DNA from: Cricetomys ansorgei
Taxonomy: Eukaryota; Chordata; Mammalia; Rodentia; Nesomyidae
Assembly: GCA_026225945.1 (NCBI GenBank)
Contig: JAMJFZ010000698.1
Location: forward strand, 496,001 to 560,000
DNA length: 64,000 nt
Direction of reading: 5' to 3'
Shown here: piece after piece, positions 23,401-37,975 of the stretch
Layout of the letters: each line of letters starts with the position of its first letter
Position numbering within the stretch: the first letter of the stretch is position 1
The notes under the pieces: generated by a model
Database searches by the model: none
Told to the model about the DNA's origin: nothing
The model's input: only the letters and a program-made list of their open reading frames with translations
Translations under genes and position numbers: made by a program

Positions 23401-24560
23401 TAACTGCCCTGCATGCTTCTGGAAAGTCCTGCTTGTCTGTGTGCTAGCCCCACCTTTTAGCCATAGATTCCCTAGATGTAGACGTTGTTTCTGTTTATTC
23501 TTTTCCTAATTCAATCATTGGTCCTAGTCCTGGAGTCCCGGGGTGTTTCTGGCCTCCGTACAATCTAATCCGAATCCATACAATCTATAACGTTAAAGCC
23601 TCTGTAAAATCTAATCAACCACCGTGACTTACTTCTGACTGAGCCACTCTGACTAGCTACTTCTGAAGTCCTTTTGTTTGACTCATTAGCTATTCTGGCT
23701 CAAACCCTCCCCTAAGCTGACTGGTTCAAACTGACCTTCTGAGCCAGCTTACTGTCTCTGACCAAACTCTTCTGACTCTGGCAGATTCTGTCTGACTCTC
23801 TGACTGCCTCAGACTGAACTGCTCTGTGTGGCTTCTGCTGATGACACTGACTTCTGCTGCTGAACCGCCTCTGTGTCTTTGTGTCTCTTCCCCAGACTAA
23901 CTGCTTCTGTAACTCACTGTTCCATACTACCTCAGTCAGACCACTTCGACTGTGTCTCTGAGTCTTTTCCTCTGGCTGCTTCAGACTGCTCACCTCATAC
24001 TGCCTGTAACTGACTGTAACTGACTGCTCTGAGCTGAGAGCCTGCCTTCTATGAGAGTTGGGTGTGTCCTCACTCTGACTCATTCTGCTAACTTCCTCTG
24101 ATTGGTTACTTGGCCTGCCATTCATTCTGACTCTTCTCAGATATCACTTCCTGGGTGACACTGACTCCTGAACTCTGCTTCCTGTGTCTATTTCCACCCT
24201 CTGTTTTTCTTAGGGATTAAAGGCCTGGGCTACAAAACTGCCATCTGAATACTGAATACTAACTAGTACTACCATCCCTAACATTCTTTCTACATTCCGT
24301 CTGGACCACACGGGCCTCTGAATGTGATTCTTTCATAGACCTCTGAAGTATAGGCCCTTCCTAGCTTTCACACGGGCCTGTTCCTCTACACCACCTTAAC
24401 ACCGGACTCAGGACTGAAACCTTCCAGGAGCTATTTTGGCTTCTGTCCACGGTGAATAAATCTCTCTTCCTCTCAGCTGATGGAGTACTCATGCCGGAGA
24501 GATTCCCTCAACAATATCACTTCTACCAAGAACGATTAATGCCCCAAGAAAATATCACAT
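23400..24560. repeat. CTGACT-rich low-complexity or LTR-like region
   Basis: Between about 23,620 and 24,150 the + strand is saturated with CTGACT, CTGACC and TTCTGAC words. This creates a 137-residue open frame on the - strand (23,712-24,125) with no known domain. The flanks (24,150-24,560) include GGGATTAAAGGCCTGGGC, a B1-like end. It could be part of an endogenous retroviral leader or LTR, but no termini could be fixed. Confidence 0.35.
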
Positions 24561-25034
24561 ATGCGGACGAGCTTCCTTCCTGAGTATCAGGAGGGTTGTG
24601 CTTCTGGGAGGAGGGTGTGGTGGGCCCCATTTCTCTGTTCTAAGGAAAACTACCATCCTGAAGATTTCAAAGAGAACATTTTAGGGTCTGGTTGTGGATT
24701 GTGGCCCACTTTTAATTGAAACACTGGGGAGAGAAAATGGCAGAGCTCTGAGTTTGAGGGCAGACAGGGCTCCACGGTGAAACCTGGTTTTAAATAGTAC
24801 CAAAAAGAAAGCATTTTAGTAATTGTTGAAAATTCTCGCCAAATCAATGTAATTAGAGATCTTTATAAAAAAAAGTGTCTCAACGACTCGGGTTCGAGGA
24901 CACCCACGCTCGGCCCCGGCCGGTCACGCGGCCGCGGCCCAGATCTTAGCCCGTTCCGTGGACGTTTTGTCCACGTTGGCTGGCTGAGCCGAGGCTCACC
25001 TGCCTGCGGAGGAGCCATTCGGCCCAGGCAGCAG

Positions 25035-25054
25035 AATTTCCCACGAGCCATTGC
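25035..25054 (+). promoter_or_regulatory. Shared promoter element, copy 2 (ZNF-3A)
   Basis: AATTTCCCACGAGCCATTGC, one base different from the copies at 11,808 and 41,975 and 377 bp before the exon 1 donor. A YY1-like GCGGCCATCTTCC follows at about 25,059. The arm B counterpart would lie just beyond the right edge of the window. Confidence 0.5.
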
Positions 25055-25059
25055 GAGCG

Positions 25060-25520
25060 CGGCCATCTTCCAGGGAGCTGGCGCCTGGGCCGCGGACACG
25101 TGCTATTTTCGGAGCCAGACACGGAGAGGATGCCGGGAAACTGCACAGGGCAGAGGGAGTGAGGGGGAGGGGCCGTGGGGCACGTGACCAGAATTGGAGT
25201 GAGAAGGGCGGGGTCAGGGTCGCGCCTATAACACGAGGGGGCGGGACCGGAAGTCCCGTCGTTCCCTGCGCTCGCTGCCTCGGGGCGCGGCGGTTCTGAA
25301 CGCGGCGCTGAGGACCGAGGTCCCGGGATTTTCGCGGCGCCCTGTGTGCGGCCTGGGGGTCAGCAGTCGGCAGCTCGGCGGGAACCTCGGCCTGGCGGCC
25401 CTGGACGAGGAGGTCAGAGGTCAGAGGTCAGCGCGCTGGGAAACAGGCGGGAACCGGCCTGGGCTGTGCGCGGGTTGGCGCTGCTTCTGCGGTGGCTTCT
25501 CGGCCCTGGGGTGGGTTTGT
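25060..25520 (+). promoter_or_regulatory. CpG-rich promoter and exon 1 of ZNF-3A
   Basis: The CpG-dense block contains an E-box in GGCACGTGACC (about 25,178), a GGGGCGGGACCGGAAGTCCC region (an ETS-like CCGGAAGT) and a donor after 25,412 (GAGGAG then GTCAGA). A short AGAGGTC direct repeat follows the donor. The same arrangement is mirrored in arm B. Confidence 0.65.
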
Positions 25521-25524
25521 TCCC

Positions 25525-25865
25525 GCGGACGGTGCTCACGCTGAGTCCTCTCACCGCGGACGGTGCTCACGCTGAGTCCTCTCACCGCGGACGGTGCTCA
25601 CGCCGAGTCCTCTCACCGCGGACGGTGCTCACGCTGAGTTCTCCGCTCACCGTGGACGGTGCTCACGCTGAGTCCTCTCACCTCGGACGGTGCTCAGGCT
25701 GAGTTCTCTCACTGCGGACGGTGCTCACGCTGAGCTCTCCCTCGCATCTCACTGCGGACGGTGCTCAGGCTGAGTTCTCCCTCGCATCTCACGGCGGACG
25801 GTGCTCATGCTGAGTTCTCCGCCCACTGCGGACGGTGCTCATGCTGAGTCCTCCTCGCATGTGAC
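25525..25865 (+). repeat. Minisatellite, 10 units of about 31 bp
   Basis: Ten copies of a unit beginning GCGGACGGTGCTCACGCTGA with variable CCTCTCAC or CTCCCTCGCATCTCAC ends. Unit variants (CACG, CAGG or CATG in the core) form an ordered pattern. The array sits just inside the first intron of ZNF-3A. It is mirrored with the same number of units in arm B. Confidence 0.9.
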
Positions 25866-26124
25866 CCACAGTCCCCGGCGTCTGAGCACAGGCGTTCCTT
25901 GCCCTCGCCGCAAGGCCGGAGCTCCTGGATCTCGCAGGCATCCGTGCTTTCTAACTTCCGGTTCCCCCTCGCCCTGGGGACTGAGCGCATCCAGGGCGCG
26001 TTCATCCGTTAGCCACGCGGGGTCTGCGGTCGCGATCGAGCGGGAAAGCGTGCTTTCCTGATCTCTGAAGCGGTGGCTGCTAACGTTTGTTAAGCAAAGC
26101 GTGCGCTAAGTGAAGTTGACGTCA

Positions 26125-26233
26125 GGGTTCCTCTGTGACAGTTGCCCTGGCGCTCCTGGAACGGCAGCTCAGGCTGGCCTCGAACTCGCGGAGATCCGCA
26201 GGCCTCTGCCTCCCGAGAGCCGGGACTGAAGGC
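26125..26233 (-). repeat. B1 SINE remnant crossed by the arm-specific 66-bp deletion
   Basis: GGTTCCTCTGTGACAG, CAGGCTGGCCTCGAACTCGC and GGCCTCTGCCTCCCGAGAGC mark an antisense B1. Arm B lacks 26,202-26,267, which covers the left end of this B1 and adjacent GC-rich sequence. Confidence 0.65.
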
Positions 26234-28606
26234 GACCCCGCCCCGCCCCGCGGAGGGTGTCGGGCAGGGAGCGCTGGGAGAAGTCGCTGTGACTTTGCTT
26301 CTCAGAAACGCAAGACGTGGTGGACGCGTGAGAGTCGGCGCTGGCGCTCGATGCGGGGCTGGGACCCGCGTAGGTGGAGTCGAGCTGGCAGGTGCAGCCT
26401 GCCCTTGGGGTCGCGCGCCGCTGGGGCGGGGGTCGGCGGTTCCCTGGGTGGTTTGTCCGTCTTAGCCCTCCGCACGCTGCCTCTGCGTCTGCAGATGTGG
26501 GATTAAAGGCGTTCCCGCCATGCCTGGCTCCTCTACGGGTTTTCTTAATATCAGGCGTTCTGACCAGCGTCAGAAGCTCGAAAAGTTGGCTTTCGAATTC
26601 CCACTTTTGTACCCAAGGATGCTGAGTACTTTTACTTTTAACTTGCGTTTCTGGGTGGGGTGGTTGTAGAAATGGATCAGCGGTTCCCAGCGCTTGTTCC
26701 TTCTGCGGATGGCAGTGTCCGTTTCCCCGTTATCCCAGTGGGCTAGCACACAGTTGTCTGTAACTCTGTGTCCAGGGAATGTTTTATACTCTTCCCTGGC
26801 CTCTGCGGATGCCAGACACTCATGAGGGCTCACCTAGGCCAAATGTGCATGCACGGAGAAAGAAAATAAAAATACACGGTTTTAAAAATTAAAAAGTTTA
26901 TCCGTTCACCCATCCGTATGTGTTTATGTATGCTTGTTTTGGCTTTCTTGTGCTGTGTGACCATTGTCCAGTTTTGGGATTATGCTTTTTTTGGGTATTA
27001 GGTCTGTTCAGCCTATACCAACCCCTTGTGTGAAGAAAACGGGCCGAGTATATATTCCCCGCTCTACCTACCACTCATTTTTCAGATATTTCTCTGAGCT
27101 TCGTGCTATGCCGTGGTTCTCTTCCTGTGCTCCTGGGGTCTCTTTCAGTTTCTTAATTATTTTAATCGTTTCAAGTTGTCCGGGAGGACCCTTGGTGTAG
27201 TCTGAATTGATTTCCGTGTCGGGAGAGATGTGATTCTGGCGACATTCTGCTGCGCACCAACAATCACTTGGCCAGCACGGAAGGTTCTCCCTCTTCCTGG
27301 GCTCATCATCGACACATGGGCTATACCTTAGGTCTCTGCTGTGTGTGCTCATGTTCCTTCCTGAGGACGCGGTTCTTGTCTTTGTCCCCGTGGCCCTGTA
27401 TTATGATTTCAGGTCAGATCTCATGGGACCCCAGGAGTGCGTCTCTCAGGGTTACTTTTCATATTTGGGATCTTCCTGTTTGCGTGTCTCCTTGTGTGAA
27501 GAATGTCAGTATGTGGGAGATGGGGTTGGTATCAGTTCTGTAGTAACATAATCTTTAACCATGTTATTTCCCTTTAGAGAGCGTGGGTCCTGCGTACTAT
27601 CGTTTTTTCCCCCCGATTACCTTACCATTTTCCTCAAAGAAGTCATCTGCCTCATTCTTGAGGCTTATCTTTTTGAAGCGAATCTGTATGGTTAGTTCTC
27701 TAATTTATTTCTAAAATGGTCATTATTGACATACAGGAAAAGGTGAGTTTTTGTGTGTTGTCTCTTTTAGTAGTGCATGAAGAACTTATCAAGTCCAGGA
27801 GTTTTTCATGGTATCTGTGGGGAATTCAGCATGTGATCTCATCACTAAAAAGAACGCTGAAATCCTACGTTCCTACCGCTGTCCTCTTTTCATCCTTTGT
27901 CTCATTCGCAGTTTTCTAGCTGACTCCTGTGGCTCCAGGTGAACTGAGAGAGGAGAGCGCGTGCACCCGCCTCCCCTCACAGTCTTCCTGCCAATGCTGT
28001 GCACTGTACTGCAGGCCTGAGCATGACTCATGCGTTATCCTGGGGCTCTCACTCTTTGGTTTCATTCTAATACTCTGGAAGGTTACATTACTAACTCCCC
28101 TTCGGTGGGAAATGGCGGTTTTCTGGCTTTGTGAGTATGACGTGGTCTGTTACTCCCCAGCTCTCCCCTATAAATCTGCTCCTCATATAAAATGTCTTAT
28201 TTCCTGTGTCCTAATGGGCAATCCCTCTGCATATTCTGTGTACTGTTTGCCTCTGCTTACGAGCTGCAGCGCGGCCTCACTGGATGTCCTGTGTTATTTC
28301 ATAACTGTCTTCAAAGGCACCTGCTCCTCTGTGAGTTCTAAGAACCAGTGTTTCTGGTGCAGTGTGGTCTGCAGTTATTCTCTGATACACTTTAAATATA
28401 TGCTCCCCTGCTCTCCTGTCTGTAGGGACGGTGACAAGACCTCTGGTGTCTTTCTGGTGTTTGGGTCTTGTTATGTGGTTTGGCGTTGTCGATAACAGAG
28501 TTGCATTAATTTTAGGTTTGTATGTGTGATACCGTGATGTGAAATGTCAAGAAGAGTTCTGGTCTTAGTTCCTGAAGCACACACTCAGACAACAGCAACA
28601 GGGAGA

Positions 28607-33114
<4,508 letters not shown>

Positions 33115-33295
33115 AAATGTAGGGATGTGGCAAATCCTTTGTCCTGAAATACAACCTTAAAAAAAAATCAGAGAATTCATTTAGGAGAGAGACCTTACAA
33201 ACTGTTTTGTGGTAAATGCTTTAGCCGATGACACGCCTGAGAACCCACCAGAAAATTCATAGCATGGAGAAAACTGTCCATAGTAAATAATGTGC
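33115..33295 (+). pseudogene. Decayed zinc fingers downstream of the ZNF-3A stop
   Basis: The text still reads as fingers: a KCRDVANPF-like segment, a stretch resembling QRIHLGERPYK, and a GKCFSR..TPENPPENS segment, with frameshifts, an A run and stops. It shows that the ancestral array had about two more fingers. The mirror copy lies at 55,968-56,148. Confidence 0.75.
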
Positions 33296-33759
33296 TCTGC
33301 AAGCATGTTTCACGCAGAGCTCTGACCTTAGCACAGTGGGCTCCTAGGCAGAGAGTCGTCATGAATGTGAGAAATTCGTGGCAGTCTTTAAGTCTTAGAA
33401 GTCATCAGCAGAGTATCCTGAGGCAAATTCTGAAAATGCAGAACTGTGCGGAAACCTGTCGTGCAGTAGTTACTTTACCTGTTGAACGTCAAAACCTTCA
33501 TTTGCAGACAGAATGGAGAAGCCAGGAGGAAGTGCTGTTGTGTGGCAGCTTCCTGTAGACTAAAGCAAAATATCCTATCCTGAACGGAAGCTGACGCAGA
33601 CAGGAAATACACACCTGGAAAGAGCTTCAGAAAATCCCGGAAGCTGAGCAGATCTAGGGGGTGTAGCTCCCTTGAAGAAGCTCAGGCGGCCACACTGCCC
33701 AGAAGAGGCTCCGAACAGCTGTCGCGCCAAGAAAGGACGCCCGTGGCCCTTCTCAGGCG

Positions 33760-34674
33760 CCGCCTCCTTCGGGTTTGGAAGCTTCTCCTCCGTGATCTTG
33801 TTGAGAATATGTTCTGGGCCTTGGAGCTGTTCTCCTCCTTCCTGTGTTCCAGCTAGTCTTAGGTTGGGCTTTTCATTATGTGCCGGATTCCTGGGTGTTC
33901 TTGTCGGGGACTTTAGATTTAACGATTTCTTTGGTCGATGTATCTCTTTCTTCTGTGGTGTGTTGGACTCTTCCATCTCCTGTGTTCTGTTGGTGAAGCC
34001 TGCGCCTGCAGTTCCTGTTTGCTTTCCTAGGTTTTTCATTTCCAGAATTCCCTGAGATTGTGCCTTCCTCGTTGCTTCTATTTCGCATTCCTTTATGTCT
34101 TGAACCGTTTTATTTCCTTCAACTGGTTTGCTTTTTTTTATTGAGGTCCTCCCTCCTTTTCCCCCTGTCTTTTCGTTGGCTTCTTTAAGAGATTTATCAC
34201 GTCTCTTTAAAGATCTCCACCATCTTCACAGCATTGGCTTTAAGATCTTTCTCTTGTGCTCATGCGTGTCGGAGTATCCAGGGCTGGCTGTAGTAGGCCT
34301 GTTGCCTCTGTGCTGACACATCGCCCTGGTTGTTGCTGACTGTGCTCTTATGCTGGCATTTGGCATCTGGGTGTGGGGCGATTGTAGGTTTCAGTCCCGA
34401 ATCCCTGAGTCTGTCTTTGTTGGATGGGCGTTTTGCTCCTTGTTTTCTTTTTCCACTCCTGTCTTATGTTCTTTTTGATGTCTTGTCAAGCAGGGCGTCC
34501 CCGTCCCTGTTGGGTGCTGGTGGCGTATGCGGCCTGTTGTGTGGCTGGAGCATGGCAGTGGGAGGGGATGGGCGGAGAAGAGTTGGAGCACTGGCTCCGT
34601 GTGAGAGCTGTGCAGGGCCTACACTGGTCCTTCTGCTTGGCTGGCGTGGCCTGCACCGGAGCTGGGTGTCTGCC
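33760..34674 (-). mobile_element. L1 5' UTR/ORF1 fragment, inner end of arm A
   Basis: On the - strand the order is: GC-rich L1-leader-like text, then a frame with LGKQTGTAGAGFTNRTQEME, KRPKK-like basic text and PNLRLAGTQEGGEQLQGPEH followed by ILNKITEE. This parallels L1 ORF1 (coiled-coil end into the RRM region, PNLRIIGI...GPENIFNKIIEENFP in typical rodent copies). It is frame-broken and dead. It is mirrored in arm B at about 54,588-55,505. The L1 was inserted in the zinc-finger 3' flank before arm duplication. Confidence 0.7.
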
Positions 34675-36009
34675 ATACTTGGTGGTGCCAGGAAGGTGGA
34701 GGTGAGGTGACACTGGAAGAGGGGGAGTTGGAATTGTGGGACCCAGAGTAGTTAAGCACACCAGGAGAACACAGCCATGGAGTCAGCTGACCAGGATGCA
34801 TATGGCCTCACAGAGCCTGAAGCGGCCGTCACAGAGCCTCCATTGGCCCTGTGCTAGGTCCCTAACTTAGGTCTCAAGGTTGTTTGTCGTATAATTCTTT
34901 TGGAGCTCCTAAAACGTGGGTGGGGGTTTCTGTCTGTTTTATTTGCCTTTGTGACCGTTCTTTTGTGACCTTTTAATATAATTTAACATTAATTTCTCCT
35001 TTTTATTTTTGACACAATGGTATGAAATGCACTTTTCATTGGTCCTGCAAACTTCTTGTACATAGTAAATTCATACTGAGAAAGCTGAGGAACGTTCTCT
35101 GATGATCATTGGCTAGGCACCAATCCTAAGTCTCTGCAGTGTTCAGAGCTTATTTGACTATTTTTAAAGGGGACCTTTTCTGATCCAGTCTATTTGGGGT
35201 TCTGGATGTATGTTGTAGCTTCATAGGCCTAAATGTGTACTTTCATAAGGCTGGATTTGAAAGCCTGAGGCTCCTCTGATGGAAGCCAAGCAATACCGAG
35301 GCCAGACTCACTAATACATAAGGACACAGCTCACTCGCCTTAGGGACTGGGCATGAGTATCTTTCTATGAGCATGGGGTCAGAGTGAAAGCATTTTCAGA
35401 ATTTCAGTCCTAAAATTCATGGAGAATATCTGCCCTCAGCAAAACAATTGGGAAAGGAGAGAATGGAGAGAAGAATGAGCCCTGTGGATGATGTGAACTT
35501 AAAGAGTGATGTTTGGCCATCACAAGAAGAAAAAGAAAAATTATCCTGAGAATCAGATGTTTCTCTCTGTGGCTATTCTCCAAAATATACAAGATATTCA
35601 AACATATCCCAAAAAAATATCTGTAACTAGTAGATCATGACAGTTCTGGAGCCAGGGGGAAATGTGTTCCTGTGTGCCCATGAAGACAAACTTTCCTTTT
35701 CCACCACTTGCCCACGACTGTTTTTTCACTGGTTACTCCTTTAGAATACAGTCCTTGACATTTTAGCAGAATCTCTTCTGATGTTAAGGAGACAGCAGGA
35801 AGAGTCCGTTCACAGTCAGTGCTGAGCTGCTGCTCTCCTTTGCTGTGTAAGATTAGCCACCGAGTCAGTGCTCACTGCTCCAGGCTCATGCACAGACAGA
35901 ATTTAGTAATTTAGGGAGCCTTAGAGAGGAGGCCACATTTTAGGTGGAAAGAGAGAAACACCTTTCAAGGACGGGTGAAGGGACAATTACAGAAATGTGT
36001 CAGCGACAC
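34675..36009. other. Arm A-specific segment next to the inverted repeat edge
   Basis: This sequence has no counterpart at the same place in arm B, where only about 190 bp separate the arm edge from the older homology. It includes L1-like debris around 35,160-35,260 (TGATCCAGTCTATTTGGGGT resembles antisense L1 ORF1) and other AT-rich text. No gene is visible. Confidence 0.5.
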
Positions 36010-36560
36010 ATCCAGACTGAGCTGTGTCCATGAAGGGCTCTGAACGCCCAGAGAGACCCCTATGGTCAGTCATCCTCCAAATGATGGCCAGAACACTGGC
36101 TCCTGTGGGCAAGCACTGAATGAACATCACTGTTGTATCCGCAGTCCTGGCCTACCGTAGAAATTCCACTCGACAAACCCCAAGAGCTGCATTGAGTTTC
36201 TATTCTTAGTGTTAAATTCCTTACCCAATGCTAACTTTGTAGATGTACCAGATTTATCATCAAATAAACCTCAGGAAAGTTCTTTAATAAGACATTGTCA
36301 TCTTCATTTCATGAGTCAATCTGTACAAGTATTAAAGAAGTTGACTTGTTATTAAGGACTATTATTAAGCACTATTAAGGAATAAACTTTAAGAGATAAC
36401 CTATGAACATGACACCTGATTGCTCACCTAAAACTTAGAAATCCCCAAGAGGGTGCCGGAGGAACATTTGGAAGTCCTTAAGATGAGAAAGTATTTAGCC
36501 CAACTCCAAAACAGTATATTAGCACATTGACACAGAAACAGCAAGACTTAGAAAATTTCC
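36010..36560 (+). repeat. Family 3' module (older inverted homology), copy in arm A side
   Basis: Homologous to the reverse complement of 53,900-54,400 and to 49,440-49,770 downstream of ZNF-4. Common landmarks are TGTTAAATTCCTTACCC, CATTTCATGAGTCAATCTGT, GAGATAACCTATGAAC and AAATCCCCAAGAGGGTG. Identity between the inverted pair is clearly lower than in the arms, roughly 85 percent by eye. An AATAAA lies at 36,263-36,268. Confidence 0.7.
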
Positions 36561-36605
36561 AAATTCATGCTTCCAAAACCGGTCTCATGAAAGCAGACAT
36601 TTAAG

Positions 36606-37975
36606 CCAAGCAGTGGGTGGTGCCAGCAGAGGCAGGCAGAGGGCTGTGAGTTCTGAGGCCAGCCTGGTCTACAGAGTGAATTCCCAGACAGCCAGAGTTA
36701 GAGAAATCCTGTCTCAAAAAAAGCCAAAAGTGGGAAAAAAATATGGAAAAGAAGTACACGTTTAAACACCTGGAATTCCTTGCTAGAACTGGAGAAGTTT
36801 ATGGAGAGTAGAATTAGAAGAGACTTACCTCTTTGAGTCCATTAGTAAAGATTTAACTCTAGTGAGCACCAGAGATGGCAGGTCCATGTGGTGCTTGATC
36901 TCGCCCTGCAATTGATGCCCTTGGGAGTGGACTCACAGGGGAGTGTGTCTCCTTGGTTTTTAATGTCACAGAAGTGAGATTTGTCTGTTGACATGTTACC
37001 TGTTTGCATCAGGAAAACTGCTGCTCATATCATACTTGGTTGGGATACTCTGTGAACGTCCTTAACTAGGAAGATCATCATTTTTGCCCTGCCTCTTAAA
37101 ATTGTTTCAGTCTGTGTTCTCCTGGGCAGCCCAGCTGCCACATCTCATGTAGCGTTGTAACTGGTAGATCATGAAGCGCTTTCTTGAGAGTGTTGACTCT
37201 TCCCTTAAATTTTACGGAGAAATGAAGGTCCTTTTAACTTTCATTTAGTTGTCTCTCTTCGTGACTGCACTCACGGTTTGCATTGGAGTAGTTCAATTTG
37301 TTCAAATTATTTTTATTTGAAACAGGCTCTCACTGTGTAGACTTGCTTGTCCTGGGAAGTCATTTTGTAGACCAGGCTGTCTGAATGCACGAAGATCTTC
37401 CTGCCTGTGCCTTCCAAGTACTGGGGAAAAAAGCGGGCCCCACTATGCCCTGATCTTTAAATATTTCCTCAAATGGTCTCTAGCCTGGAACTTCAAGATT
37501 TTTGAAGTCTTTGTGCCTTTTCACAATGTTCTTTAGAATTAACTTCTCTAGCTCTACAACAAATGGCAGGAAGTTTTCCACAGGTGTTGGTTAGGGTCTT
37601 CATAGAGGACAAACTTTCTACGTTGTCTTCTCCGGCTTGAACACGCTAGCTCTGTGTCAGTTTTCACATGCCAGTATTTTTTCCGTATGTGTGTGTGTAC
37701 TCTGCATGTGTGCCTGGTGCCCTCAGTGGCCAGAAGAAAATAGTCAGGTCTCCCAGGACTGATCTATTACAGATGCTGCGATGCTCTGAGTACACTGCGG
37801 GAGTAAGCCAGTAAGCAGCTCTCCTCCACTGTGTCTGCTCAGGTCCCGCCTCCAGGTTTCTGCCTTGCTTTCCCTCAATGATGGATTATAATTTGTGATA
37901 CAATTTAAACCAATTTCTTCCCCCTATTGGGTTTGATATATGTTTTACATCAGCAGCAGGAAAGTAATAGGACAT
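36606..37975. repeat. SINE cluster: B1 (+), B1 (-), B3 (-) and another rodent repeat
   Basis: B1 on the + strand lies at about 36,606-36,725 (GAGGCCAGCCTGGTCTACAG). A degenerate B1 on the - strand lies at about 37,310-37,460. A B3-type element (- strand) lies at about 37,676-37,800 (GTGTGCCTGGTGCCCTCAGT). At 37,840-37,975 there is CCTCCAGGTTTCTGCCTTGC with following text typical of a common rodent interspersed repeat of uncertain class. Confidence 0.55.

Noticed and set aside
25525..25865. CRISPR-like array of ten ~31-bp repeats
   Set aside because: Units are contiguous with no unique spacers and lie in a mammalian CpG island, so this is a minisatellite.
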